Shown here: positions 10,728 to 18,850 of the stretch, piece after piece
How the letters are laid out: each line of letters starts with the position of its first letter
Position numbering within the stretch: the stretch's first letter is position 1
DNA from: Betaproteobacteria bacterium
GTDB taxonomy: Bacteria; Pseudomonadota; Gammaproteobacteria; Burkholderiales; Usitatibacteraceae
Length of the DNA stretch: 64,000 nucleotides
Assembly: GCA_016711875.1 (NCBI GenBank)
Contig: JADJSD010000003.1
Coordinates: 1-64,000 of the forward strand
Direction of reading: 5' to 3'
Notes under the pieces: generated by a model
Seen by the model: the letters and a program-made list of their open reading frames with translations, nothing else
Database searches by the model: none
Told to the model about the DNA's origin: nothing
Translations under genes and position numbers: made by a program

Positions 10728-11081
10728 TTAGCAGCCGCCCTTCTTTTCCTTCTTCGGGGCGGCTTCCTTCTTGGCGGCGTCCATCTTGGCATCGGCCTTC
10801 TTGGCATCGCCCTTGGCGGCGTCGACCTTGGCGTCGGCCTTCTTCACTTCCTTGTTGGCGGCCTCGGCCTTGGCGTCGGCCTTCTTCACTTCCTTCTTGG
10901 CGGCATCGGCCTTGACATCGGCCTTCTTGGCGTCGGCCTTGGCGGCGTCGACCTTGGCGTCGGCCTTCTTCACGTCCTTCTTGGCCTCTTCCACCTTGGC
11001 GGGAGCGGCCTTGTCCTGGGCGAGGACGGGAGTGACAACGGCGAAGAGTCCGGCGACGAGGGCGGCGAGCAGCTTGTTCAT
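10728..11081 (-). CDS. Small exported Lys/Ala/Asp-rich helical repeat protein ending in GGC
   Basis: The product has 117 residues with a signal peptide over residues 1-21 (VLA cleavage). The mature part is built from DAKKADAKVDAAK-like 11-residue repeats, predicted to be one long amphipathic or charged alpha-helix similar in composition to histone H1-like or LEA-type proteins. It is a paralogue of the neighbouring 92-residue protein: same signal peptide, same QDKAAPAK mature start, same APKKEKKGGC end, different middle. The ATG at 11081 follows CAGGAGAAA. Function is unknown; a stress or envelope role would be speculation. Confidence 0.75.
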   Translation of the reverse strand: MNKLLAALVAGLFAVVTPVLAQDKAAPAKVEEAKKDVKKADAKVDAAKADAKKADVKADAAKKEVKKADAKAEAANKEVKKADAKVDAAKGDAKKADAKMDAAKKEAAPKKEKKGGC

Positions 11082-11169
11082 GGGTATTTCTCCTGGATGT
11101 GTGGGGGGCGGCGGTTTTCTCCGTCGCCGCGGATCTTAACGATCTTCCCCCGATTTCCGTTGACAAGCC

Positions 11170-12537
11170 TCAATTGGGCGTGATCTTGAACGCCCCGGTG
11201 CCGTCGATGGCGATGGCGGCCTTCAGGAAGGAGACGTTGTAGCCCTTCTCCTTGAGCTTGTGATAGGCCATCTCGGCGCGGGTGCCGGTGAGGCAGTGGG
11301 TGACGATCCGCTTGTCCTTCGGCACCTCGCCTATGCGGGCGACCAGGTCCTCGTCCGGTACGAGCAGGGCGCCCTTGATCATGCCGCTCTTGGCCTCATC
11401 GGCGTTGCGCACGTCGAGAATGAGGGTGCCCGCGGGCGTGGACTTGGCGATCGCGGTGAAGTCGTCGATGGAGATCTCGCCCGGGCGCAGCGCCGGCACG
11501 TAGGCGATGCGGGTGCCGATGTCCCCGGCATAGACCGTGTTGCCCGCGGCTTTCCAGCCGTCGAAGCCGCCGGCCACGACCGTGACGTTGGCATAGCCGG
11601 CCGCGCTGATGGCGGCAGCCGCCGGGCGGGCCGCATCGCCGTTGCCGCCGTCGTAGACGAGGATGGGCGCCTTCAGCTTCTTGTCGGGGAGCTGGTCGAT
11701 CACCTTTTTCACATCGCGGGCGGGAATGCCGACGGCGCCGGGAATGTAGCCCGCGCGCACCGCGGCCGGTTCGCGCACGTCGACGAGCACGTGCGGAATC
11801 CCCTTGTCGACGTAGGCCACCTTGAAGAACGCGGCCGAGGTGACGCCGGGGCGCTTGTCGCTCCATTCGGGCATGCCTTCGCGGTACACCTTCGGGTTCG
11901 TGTACCCCATCGCCTTGGTCATCTCCATCGACTTGGGGCTCATCGTGCAGGTGACTCCGCCGCAGAAGAAGATCACGAGCCGGCTCTTGTCCGGGGGCAG
12001 GCGGTCGGTGAACTTCTTGAAGGCCGGGAAGGGCAGGTTGATCGCCGTCGGAATCGTGGCTTCCTGGAAGCGCGGCAGCGGACGCGAGTCGATGAGCGTG
12101 TAGTTGCCCTTCTCCGGGCCCAGGGCCACGAGCTTGTCCAGCGTCGCGAAGTCCATGAGCCGCTCGGGCGCGATGCGGATGGGGCCCTTGAAGGAGATCA
12201 GGGTCGCCACCTTGGTTCCGTCCTTCACCACGTAGTCGATGCGAGCCTCGCGGTGCTTGGCAATCTTGGCCAGCTCGCTGTTGGGCTTGTCCTCTTCCCC
12301 GTCCTGCAGCTTGATCGTCTTCGGGTCGAACTTCACGATTTCCGTGACGTTGTCGATCTTGAGCTGGATCGACTGCGTCTTGAAGGCGATGTTCTCGTAG
12401 ATGCCGCGGATCTGGCCCGCCTCGGGCTTGTGGCAGTTCTGGCACACCTGCGGCACGGTCGGCCGCGTCGGCTGGGCCGTGGCGATCCCGCTCGTGGCGA
12501 GAGCCAAGGCGAGGACCGTGAGCATTCGGATCTTCAT
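11170..12537 (-). CDS. Periplasmic monoheme cytochrome c/triple rhodanese fusion
   Basis: The 455-residue product has a signal peptide over residues 1-21 and a heme c motif CQNCH at 32-36. Three rhodanese-like domains follow, at about 127-227, 233-332 and 355-445. Domain 1 has Cys192 in FFCGGVTC and domain 3 has Cys415 in THCLTGTR. Domain 2 has VYDGGNGDAA and lacks the catalytic Cys. Rhodaneses carry sulfane sulfur as a cysteine persulfide, and the heme suggests electron transfer in the same polypeptide. It is the last gene of the locus with the NrfD/FeS/Mo oxidoreductase, 29 bases after nrfD, and the ATG at 12537 follows GGAGAAC. A role in delivering or oxidising sulfane sulfur for that complex is inferred. 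Confidence 0.85.
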   Translation of the reverse strand: MKIRMLTVLALALATSGIATAQPTRPTVPQVCQNCHKPEAGQIRGIYENIAFKTQSIQLKIDNVTEIVKFDPKTIKLQDGEEDKPNSELAKIAKHREARIDYVVKDGTKVATLISFKGPIRIAPERLMDFATLDKLVALGPEKGNYTLIDSRPLPRFQEATIPTAINLPFPAFKKFTDRLPPDKSRLVIFFCGGVTCTMSPKSMEMTKAMGYTNPKVYREGMPEWSDKRPGVTSAAFFKVAYVDKGIPHVLVDVREPAAVRAGYIPGAVGIPARDVKKVIDQLPDKKLKAPILVYDGGNGDAARPAAAAISAAGYANVTVVAGGFDGWKAAGNTVYAGDIGTRIAYVPALRPGEISIDDFTAIAKSTPAGTLILDVRNADEAKSGMIKGALLVPDEDLVARIGEVPKDKRIVTHCLTGTRAEMAYHKLKEKGYNVSFLKAAIAIDGTGAFKITPN

Positions 12538-12566
12538 GACGACGTTCTCCTGTGAGGTAAGCGGGA

Positions 12567-13610
12567 TCAGCGGGATGCGGATTGGAGGACCTGGCTCGCC
12601 TGGCCGGCGTTGACGAGCACCCAGCGAAGGGCGAAGCCGCCGGCCAGAACGAGCAGCGCGGGCACGACGGTGTGGGGAATGCGATGGCCGAGTTCGAGCA
12701 GTTGCAGGGCGATCGGCAGGACGATGCCGGCGAACACGATGGCGCCCCAGAAAGCCGGGGCGTAGGCGCCCGAGATGAGGATCTGCGCGGCGGCGATTTG
12801 CGAGGCGCCGGCGGTCACCAGGCCGAGCAGGAGGAGGGCGAGCAGCACCAGCTCGACGCCGAGGAATCCCACGTCGGCTCGCACCAGCGCGTTCTCGGTC
12901 CCCGCGCGTGGCGCGCGTGCCCCGAGCGGCTGCCACATCGCGGCGAAGGCGCCGCCCACCAAGCCCTGCGGCGCGGGACGCCCGGGGAAGATCCGGACCG
13001 CGATGTGCACCATCGCCGCGGCTGCCGACAGGCCGGAGAAGAGGAAGAGCGGGCCCAGGATCGCGCTGTTCCACAGCGGGCGCGCGACCATCGCCGAGAG
13101 CAGGATGCCGGTGTAGATGCCCAGGCCGATGCCGAAGCCGATGTTGGCGAAGGCGAGCAGGCGAAGGCGCGAGGGCGTCTCGAGCGCGGCCGAGAGGCGG
13201 CCCACGACCGGGAAGGTGCGCGTGAGCCACGGCCAGGAGTCCCCGATGCGAACCAGCGCCGAGGCCATCAGGATGCCGTAGGCCACGAGCAGCACCCAGG
13301 AGCCCCAGGACATCGGCGAGAGCGGCTCGAAGGTGAGGTACACGGCCCACACATAGAGCTTGTGCGAAAGATCAAGCAAGAGGGCGAGCATGCCGACGTT
13401 CATCAGCATGAAGCCCAGCAGCGGCGTCTGGACGGAGAAGAAAGATTCCGGATCCTCGCCGCGGGCGACACGCAACATCGCGATGCCGGCGAGGATCATC
13501 ATCCCGGCGATCATGCCCCCGAAAAAGAGGTAGACGGGGATTTCCCAGCCCCACACGTGGAGCTGCGGGTCGACGAACGGGTTGTGGCGGGTGGAGGTGA
13601 TCTCGAGCAT
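12567..13610 (-). CDS. nrfD: NrfD/PsrC-type quinone-interacting membrane subunit
   Basis: The 347-residue integral membrane protein has about eight to nine helices and the NrfD-family start (NPFVDPQLHVWGWEIPVYLF). It anchors the FeS and molybdopterin subunits encoded just upstream and exchanges electrons with the quinone pool. The ATG is at 13610, and 12 bases separate it from the stop of the FeS subunit, so the genes are co-transcribed. The family also serves polysulfide, tetrathionate and sulfite enzymes, so this subunit does not fix the substrate. Confidence 0.9.
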   Translation of the reverse strand: MLEITSTRHNPFVDPQLHVWGWEIPVYLFFGGMIAGMMILAGIAMLRVARGEDPESFFSVQTPLLGFMLMNVGMLALLLDLSHKLYVWAVYLTFEPLSPMSWGSWVLLVAYGILMASALVRIGDSWPWLTRTFPVVGRLSAALETPSRLRLLAFANIGFGIGLGIYTGILLSAMVARPLWNSAILGPLFLFSGLSAAAAMVHIAVRIFPGRPAPQGLVGGAFAAMWQPLGARAPRAGTENALVRADVGFLGVELVLLALLLLGLVTAGASQIAAAQILISGAYAPAFWGAIVFAGIVLPIALQLLELGHRIPHTVVPALLVLAGGFALRWVLVNAGQASQVLQSASR

Positions 13611-13622
13611 GGTCGTCGTCCC

Positions 13623-14162
13623 TCAGTCGAGGTAGAAGATGCGGGGTTTGGTGCCGGCCTCGGGCAGCAGCGTGTGCCACTTGCGCGAGCCGAGCAGGCG
13701 GTTCACTTCGCTCTTCGGGTCGTCCAGGTCGCCGAAGTGCATGCAGCGGGTGGGGCATACGGAGACGCAGGCCGGGTCCTTGCCCTCCTTCACGCGGTGG
13801 AGGCAGAACGTGCACTTGTCCGCGTAGCCTTCGGGGTGGACGAACCGCGCGCCGTAGGGGCATGCCGCGAGGCACGCCTTGCAACCGATGCAGCGATTCG
13901 CCGTGACCTGCACGGTCTTGCCGAAGGGCTCCACGTGGCTCGCGCCGGTGGGACAGCAATACACGCAGGGCGGGTTGTCGCAGTGGTTGCAGCGCTCCGA
14001 GCGGATCTCCATTTCGAGCGTGGGGTAGGTACCGCGGACTTCCGTCACGATCCAGTCGCGGCAGTGTCCGTGCGGGACGTCGTTCTCCGTCTGGCAGGCG
14101 ACGACGCAGTCCATGCAGCCGACACACTTGGCGGTGTCGATGACCATTCCGAAGCGTGCCAT
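13623..14162 (-). CDS. Four-cluster [4Fe-4S] electron-transfer subunit (PsrB/PhsB-type)
   Basis: The product is 179 residues when started at ATG 14162 (MARFGM), which follows AAGGAGG; an upstream in-frame ATG would overlap the Mo subunit and adds unrelated sequence. Sixteen cysteines form four clusters: C13/16/19/23, C58/61/66/70, C91/94/97/101 and C117/120/132/136. It passes electrons between the molybdopterin subunit and the NrfD anchor. There is no signal peptide, consistent with co-export with the Tat-dependent catalytic subunit. Only 1 base separates it from the catalytic gene. Confidence 0.93.
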   Translation of the reverse strand: MARFGMVIDTAKCVGCMDCVVACQTENDVPHGHCRDWIVTEVRGTYPTLEMEIRSERCNHCDNPPCVYCCPTGASHVEPFGKTVQVTANRCIGCKACLAACPYGARFVHPEGYADKCTFCLHRVKEGKDPACVSVCPTRCMHFGDLDDPKSEVNRLLGSRKWHTLLPEAGTKPRIFYLD

Positions 14163-14163
14163 C

Positions 14164-16359
14164 TCACGCCTCCTTTTCGAACGTGACGAAGTTGCGGTGG
14201 ATGCTGGTGCCGCCCATGAGAGGGTCAACCTTGTAGCGCGTGTTGAGCTGCGCGGCGCTGGCGCCCTTGTTCAGGGCCCGGCGCAGGCCCTTCGCGGTGT
14301 GGCCGAAGCCGTACACCATGTAGAGCGTGTCGGGCCGGATGCGCTGGGTGGCCTTCACCTTCACGCGGTTGGAGACGACGCCGTCCTCGTTCTTCAGGCG
14401 CACGTACTGGCCGCTCTTCAGGCCCGCCTTGGCGGCCGTGGCGGCGTTGATCCACACCTCGTTCTCGCCCACCAGGTCCGCCAGGAGCGGGTTGGTCTGC
14501 GTGCGGCTGAAGGTGTGCACGGGCGAGCGGCCCGTGACGAGCGGATAGAAGCCGGCGGGCGGCGCTTCGGGCGGCGTGTACTTCGGCACCGGGTCGAAGC
14601 CCGCCTTCGCGAGCTGGTCGGAGAAGAACTCGACCTTCTTCGAGGGCGTGTCGAAGGCGATCTCGGCGCCTTCCTCGATGGTGATGGGCTTCTTCGGGCC
14701 CATCACGATGCCTTCGCGCTTGAACTTCGCGTAGTCGATGCCCGATTTCTCGCAGCGCACGGCGAGGTACTCCTCCATGTCCTTGAAGGGCATGTACGCG
14801 CCCACGCCGAGGCGGTTGGCGAGTTCCTTGGCCATCCACCAGGCGGGCTTCTGCTCGTCCGGAGGAGCCACGACGGGCTGGCGCATTGCCGCCCAGCCCT
14901 GGCGACCCCAGCCGACGTAGAAGTCGTCGTGCCGCTCGAGGAAGGTGGTGTCCGGGAGAACGACGTCGGCCCAGCCGGCGATCTCGCTCGGATGCGTCTC
15001 GACGACCACGAGCAGGTCGAGCTTCTTGATGGCCTCGATCGTTTCCTTCTCGTTGGGCAGGGTCTGGATGAGGTTGGCGGCATACACCACCCATCCCTTG
15101 ATGGGGTAGGGCTTGCCGGTGATCGTCGCCTCGCGAAGGCCGGTCGTGACCTCCTCGTCGGCGAAGGGCCAGCGGCCGTCGGGGTTGTCGACCTTGGGCT
15201 TGCCCGGCTCGGGATACTTCGGGAAGGGATAGCCCGCGATCTTCATGCCCGCCGCGAGGAAGATCCCGCCCTGGCGGCCCCAGTTGCCGAGCAGCGCGTT
15301 GAGCAGGGCGATGGCGCGTGCGCGCTGGGCGTCATCGCCGTTCCAGTTGACGCGCCGGCCCGGGTGCACGAGGGTGGCCGGACGGTGGCGGGCCATCTCG
15401 CGGGCGGTCTCGCGAATCACGCCGGCGGCGATTCCGGTTTCCTTCTCGGCCCACTCGGGCGTGTTCTCCGCGATGGCGGCGGCGAACTTGTCGAAGCCGT
15501 GGCCGTGCTTCGCGACGAAGTCCTTGTCGTAGAGGCCTTCCTTCACGAGGACGTTGAGCCACGCGAGCACGAGCGCGAGGTCCGTGCCGGGGCGGATGGG
15601 CAGCCAGTGCTTCGCCTTGCTCGCAGCGGTGGAGTAGCGCGGGTCGACGCAGATGATCGTGGCCCCCTTGCCGATCGCCTCGGCGAACTCCTGAACCTGC
15701 GTGTTGTGCATGTTCTCGCCCAGGTGCGTGCCGATGAGGACGAGGCACCGGGTGTTGGCGATGTCCGTGGGCTCGGGCGAGCCCAGGCCCGTTCCGTAGG
15801 TGAGCAGGTTGCCGATGTCGCGCGGTCCGCGGCACTGGGCGAAGGAGGGCGCGGCCTTGTTGACGCAGCCGTAGGCGCGCATCACGTGCTCGAAGAAGCG
15901 GGATCCGGTGCCGTGTTTCCAGAGCGCGATCGATTCCGGGCCGTGCTCGGCGGCGATCTTCTTCATGCGCTCGGCCACGTAGTCGAGGGCCTCGCCCCAG
16001 GTGACGGACTTCCATTGCTCCTGGCCGCGTTCGCCGGAGCGGATGAGGGGGCGCTTCAGGCGATCCGGGTCGATGTGGTTGCCGGGCGCGCCGGTGCCGC
16101 GGGGGCAGAGCCGGCCACGGCTCATCGGATCGAGGGGATTGCCCTCGAATTTCCAGAGCTTGCCGTCACGCAGGCTCGCGATGCCCCCGCATTTCCAGAA
16201 GCACATCTCGCAGTAGGTCGGGATCGTCGTGACCGTGCCGGGGCCGGCGGAAGCCGCGCGGGCGAACGGGGTGGCTTGTTGCAACATCGGGACTGCGGCG
16301 GCGGCGCCGAGCGTGGCGGCCGAGATCTTGAGAAAACGCCGGCGGCTGGGGGAGGGCAT
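14164..16359 (-). CDS. Tat-exported molybdopterin oxidoreductase catalytic subunit (polysulfide/thiosulfate reductase-like)
   Basis: The 731-residue protein has a twin-arginine signal (SRRRFLK near residue 5) and an N-terminal [4Fe-4S] site C50-x2-C53-x3-C57-x27-C85, typical of DMSO-reductase-family enzymes. The length and three-gene order Mo-FeS-NrfD match PsrABC/PhsABC rather than the longer SoeA or TtrA. A Cys in SFAQCRGPRD could be the Mo ligand. Three rhodanese domains on a heme protein downstream and another rhodanese on the divergent strand point to sulfane sulfur (polysulfide or thiosulfate) as substrate; direction of catalysis is not determinable. The promoter region holds an FNR/Anr-like box. 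Confidence 0.88.
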   Translation of the reverse strand: MPSPSRRRFLKISAATLGAAAAVPMLQQATPFARAASAGPGTVTTIPTYCEMCFWKCGGIASLRDGKLWKFEGNPLDPMSRGRLCPRGTGAPGNHIDPDRLKRPLIRSGERGQEQWKSVTWGEALDYVAERMKKIAAEHGPESIALWKHGTGSRFFEHVMRAYGCVNKAAPSFAQCRGPRDIGNLLTYGTGLGSPEPTDIANTRCLVLIGTHLGENMHNTQVQEFAEAIGKGATIICVDPRYSTAASKAKHWLPIRPGTDLALVLAWLNVLVKEGLYDKDFVAKHGHGFDKFAAAIAENTPEWAEKETGIAAGVIRETAREMARHRPATLVHPGRRVNWNGDDAQRARAIALLNALLGNWGRQGGIFLAAGMKIAGYPFPKYPEPGKPKVDNPDGRWPFADEEVTTGLREATITGKPYPIKGWVVYAANLIQTLPNEKETIEAIKKLDLLVVVETHPSEIAGWADVVLPDTTFLERHDDFYVGWGRQGWAAMRQPVVAPPDEQKPAWWMAKELANRLGVGAYMPFKDMEEYLAVRCEKSGIDYAKFKREGIVMGPKKPITIEEGAEIAFDTPSKKVEFFSDQLAKAGFDPVPKYTPPEAPPAGFYPLVTGRSPVHTFSRTQTNPLLADLVGENEVWINAATAAKAGLKSGQYVRLKNEDGVVSNRVKVKATQRIRPDTLYMVYGFGHTAKGLRRALNKGASAAQLNTRYKVDPLMGGTSIHRNFVTFEKEA

Positions 16360-16420
16360 CTTATCCTCGGGGGGGTATGAAGCGATGCCATTATTTCAAG
16401 GCAATTTGCAGTGTGGGCTC

Positions 16421-16434
16421 CTGATGTGGATCAA
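16421..16434. promoter_or_regulatory. FNR/Anr-like operator in the divergent sulfur-locus promoter
   Basis: CTGATGTGGATCAA matches the FNR/Anr consensus TTGAT-N4-ATCAA at 9 of 10 defined positions. On the minus strand an ATAATG hexamer at 16389-16394 could be a -10. This would place the box centre about 42 bases upstream of transcription of the molybdoenzyme operon, the class II activator position. This suggests induction when oxygen is low. Confidence 0.6.
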
Positions 16435-16453
16435 CAGGAAGGTCGTCTCCAGT

Positions 16454-16470
16454 CGTAACCTGATGTTACG
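16454..16470. promoter_or_regulatory. CGTAAC-N5-GTTACG inverted repeat, candidate operator
   Basis: Perfect 6-bp arms with a 5-nt spacer lie upstream of a TATTAT -10-like hexamer (16498-16503) for the rhodanese/ArsR genes. The dyad could bind the ArsR-family regulator encoded at 17078-17449. The assignment is inferred from position only. Confidence 0.45.
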
Positions 16471-16559
16471 AGCCGGATGTGCCTAGGCCTTTGGTCGTAT
16501 TATTCTCAAAGCGACGTGCGAAGGGGGCGCCGGCCAGACGAACCCGAAGGAGTCATGCC

Positions 16560-17069
16560 ATGAAACGCTTCGCCCTTGCCGCGGCCCTCGCCGCACTCGT
16601 CGCCGCCCCCGCGGCCCTTGCGATCACCGACGCGGAATACACCGTCATCCAGAAAGCCGCCAACCAGTATCTCCAGGCCATTCCGGCGAACGGCAACTTC
16701 CACGTGAGCGCCGAGGATGTCTACAAGCGCATCCAGTCCGGCAAGAACGACTTCGTCATCGTCGACGTGCGCGTGCCGAAGGACAAGAAGTTCGACCAGG
16801 GCCACCTGCCGGGCGCGATCTTCATCGCCTCGGACCAGTTCGCCCGGCCGGAAAATCTCGCGAAGCTCCCGAAGGACAAGGACATCATCGTCCACTGCGA
16901 CACGGGCCAGGTGCAGAACAAGATCCTGACCGTGCTGCACATGCTGGGCTACGAGAAGGCCTATGCGATAAAATGGGGCTACATGTCCTGGAAAGTGGCG
17001 CCGCCGACCGGCCTCACACTCGGCGAGATCAACGCCTCGATCACCAAGAACTACCCGGTCGAGAAGTAG
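16560..17069 (+). CDS. Periplasmic single-domain rhodanese
   Basis: The 169-residue product has a signal peptide ending near residue 21 and one rhodanese domain with active-site Cys113 in VHCDTGQ and the preceding VIVDVR motif. It would carry or transfer sulfane sulfur in the periplasm. The ATG at 16560 follows GAAGGAG; an in-frame upstream start would precede the signal peptide and is unlikely. It is divergent from the molybdopterin oxidoreductase operon, with the FNR-like box and the CGTAAC dyad between them, and is followed after 8 bases by an ArsR regulator. Confidence 0.88.
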   Translation: MKRFALAAALAALVAAPAALAITDAEYTVIQKAANQYLQAIPANGNFHVSAEDVYKRIQSGKNDFVIVDVRVPKDKKFDQGHLPGAIFIASDQFARPENLAKLPKDKDIIVHCDTGQVQNKILTVLHMLGYEKAYAIKWGYMSWKVAPPTGLTLGEINASITKNYPVEK

Positions 17070-17077
17070 GCGAACCC

Positions 17078-17449
17078 ATGGACCAGGCCGACGTCCTGAA
17101 GGTGTTCCAGTCGCTCGCCGCCAAGCAGCGGCTGGACCTCTTCTGTCGCCTGGTGCATTCGGGTCCGACGGGCATGGTGGCCGGGGAACTGGCGCGCGAC
17201 TTCGGCATCCCGGCCACGAACCTGTCGTTCCACCTGAAATCGATGCTGGCCGCGGGCATCGTCACCGTCGTGTCCGAAGGCCGCTTCCAGCGCTACCGCG
17301 CCAACGTGTCCCTCATGATGGCCGTGCTCGCGTTCATCGCGCAGAACTGCGCGCAGGGCGCGAGTGCGCCGTGCGAGGCGCCGCTGCCGGCGCGCCGGCG
17401 CGAGAGCGCGGCGGGAAAGGTGCGCGCGCCGCGGCGCGCTGCCCCCTAG
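17078..17449 (+). CDS. ArsR-family winged-helix transcriptional regulator
   Basis: The 123-residue protein has an HTH region over residues 30-65 (AGELARDFGIPATNLSFHL) and a winged segment with EGRFQRYRAN, typical of ArsR/SmtB repressors. A Cys pair near residues 90-100 (NCAQGASAPC) could sense thiol or sulfane-sulfur state, as in sulfur-responsive ArsR proteins; this is inference. It is probably co-transcribed with the rhodanese. Its TAG overlaps the stop of the convergent gene at 17446 within a single CTAG. The C-terminal tail is basic and low complexity. Confidence 0.85.
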   Translation: MDQADVLKVFQSLAAKQRLDLFCRLVHSGPTGMVAGELARDFGIPATNLSFHLKSMLAAGIVTVVSEGRFQRYRANVSLMMAVLAFIAQNCAQGASAPCEAPLPARRRESAAGKVRAPRRAAP

Positions 17450-17772
17450 CTGTCGGCCGCCATCACCGCACCGGTCGCGGCCAAGGCGCCCATCGCCGCC
17501 AAGGCGCCGATCGCGGCGGGCGTGAACGCGCGGGCTGCCGCCAGGTCGCGCAACCCCTCCAGGATCGCCGGGCCCACGGGCACCAGGAAGGTCGCGAAGA
17601 CGCAGCCGACGAGCGCCGCGGCGGTGACGAGCGGGAACGTCCAGTCGATGCGGCGCCGCGCCCGGGGCAGCGCGTGCGCGACGCGGGCGGTGAAGCCGTC
17701 GTCGGCGATTTCGCGGCGCAACTGCGCGAGGAGCCGGGATTCCAGGTCGTCGCGGGAAGGGTCGGTGTTCAT
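17446..17772 (-). CDS. Small membrane protein, possible anti-sigma factor
   Basis: The 108-residue product has a charged N-terminal region (about 45 residues) and two hydrophobic segments near residues 45-68 and 82-104. It overlaps the ECF sigma gene by 4 bases (ATGA), which ties their translation together. Position and topology (cytoplasmic N-terminus plus membrane helices) suggest an anti-sigma factor, but no zinc-binding HxxxCxxC motif is present. No family is recognised with confidence. Confidence 0.7.
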   Translation of the reverse strand: MNTDPSRDDLESRLLAQLRREIADDGFTARVAHALPRARRRIDWTFPLVTAAALVGCVFATFLVPVGPAILEGLRDLAAARAFTPAAIGALAAMGALAATGAVMAADS

Positions 17773-18323
17773 GGCGTTTGCTCCTTCGGCACGAGGCGGG
17801 CGCGCAGCTTCTCCTTGGCGCGCAGGATATGGGTCTTCACGGTTCCCAACGGAATGCCGAGCGCTTCGGCGGCCTCGGCGTGGCTCAGGTCGGCCGCGTA
17901 GCAGGCGGCGATGGCCGCCCGTTCGGCGTCCGAGAGCGTCGCGAGTGCCCGTTCGAGATCCAGGCGCTCCTCGGTGCCCGGCCCGCGGACGGTGGCGTGC
18001 GGTTCGGGAAGCGCCTCGTCCTCGCCCAGCAGCACCTCGCGCGTCTTGCGGCGCTCGCTCTGCCAGGCATTGAAGGCGATGCGGTAGAGCCAGGTCGTGA
18101 ACCGGGCCTCGAAACGGAAACTTCCGAGCCGCCGCCAGGCCAGCAGGAACGCCTCCTGCGCGAGATCGTCGGCCAGCGCGGCATCGCCGTTCGTGAGCCG
18201 CCGGAGCACGGCGCGTACCATCGACTGGTGGCGGCGCACCAGTTCGGCGAAGGCCTCGCGGTCGCCGTGTCGCGAGGCGGCCAGGATGAGTGCGGCATCC
18301 GTAGACGCCGACCGGGGCGGCAT
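17769..18323 (-). CDS. ECF-type RNA polymerase sigma factor
   Basis: The 184-residue protein has a sigma70 region 2 (residues 15-85, with DDLAQEAFLLAWRRL) and a region 4 HTH (residues 125-175, with LGIPLGTVKTHILRAKEKL). It would direct polymerase to a stress or envelope regulon. It sits between a small two-helix membrane protein (stop to start 5 bases) and the putative anti-sigma gene (4-base overlap), forming a three-gene cassette. The target signal is unknown. Confidence 0.92.
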   Translation of the reverse strand: MPPRSASTDAALILAASRHGDREAFAELVRRHQSMVRAVLRRLTNGDAALADDLAQEAFLLAWRRLGSFRFEARFTTWLYRIAFNAWQSERRKTREVLLGEDEALPEPHATVRGPGTEERLDLERALATLSDAERAAIAACYAADLSHAEAAEALGIPLGTVKTHILRAKEKLRARLVPKEQTP

Positions 18324-18328
18324 GCCCG

Positions 18329-18691
18329 CTAGCGCGCGGCCGGGCGGTCCGGCTCGCTCCGCCCGATCTTCCAGGCGACCACGAGCGCGACGCCCATGAG
18401 CCCCGGGATGAGGCCGATCGACCAGGGCAAGCCCAGCTGCGCGAAGAACGTTCCCAGGCCGACTCCCAGGGCGACGAGCACGAGACCTCCCCGCAGTCCC
18501 GCCTGGCGTTGCGGCGGCGCGAGCCATTCCGGGGGCACCGGCAAGCCCTTCTCGACGAGCCGCAGGATCGCCTCCTGCTTGAGGCGGGCGCGCTTGTGCC
18601 GGGCGGCGAGAACGAGCGCCGCCAGCAGCAGGGGCAGGCCCAGCGAGGCCAGCATCCCGATCGCGACGACCAGGGTTTCTTGCAGGTTCAT
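18329..18691 (-). CDS. Small membrane protein of the sigma-factor cassette (DUF6249-like)
   Basis: The 120-residue product has an N-terminal helix (residues 8-30), a cytoplasmic stretch with EAILRLVEKGLPVPPEW, and two C-terminal hydrophobic segments (70-85, 90-108). The K-G-x-P-V-P-P motif between helices resembles DUF6249-type proteins found beside sigma factors; this match is from memory. The ATG is at 18691. It is the first gene of the cassette and may take part in signal transmission. Confidence 0.75.
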   Translation of the reverse strand: MNLQETLVVAIGMLASLGLPLLLAALVLAARHKRARLKQEAILRLVEKGLPVPPEWLAPPQRQAGLRGGLVLVALGVGLGTFFAQLGLPWSIGLIPGLMGVALVVAWKIGRSEPDRPAAR

Positions 18692-18814
18692 GGGAGTCTC
18701 CGCGGGTTCCGGGGAACCGCATCAGGGGCGTTGGGTGTCGTGAGGCATGTCCCTCCGACGCGGCGAGGGTGCCGGTTGGATTCGCCGGGGTCAACCGCGC
18801 TGCGGCACCGCGCG

Positions 18815-18820
18815 TAGAAT
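18815..18820 (+). promoter_or_regulatory. Candidate -10 element for the lipoprotein gene
   Basis: TAGAAT lies 30 bases upstream of the lipoprotein ATG. The same hexamer is seen ahead of sdhC and pabB in this window. No strong -35 is visible. Confidence 0.4.
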
Positions 18821-18850
18821 GGGGCACCCGTTCCCCTTGAGGAGATGCCC

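Noticed and set aside
12582..16380. Long plus-strand frames opposite nrfD, the FeS and the Mo subunits
   Set aside because: Shadows of clear genes with cofactor motifs on the minus strand.
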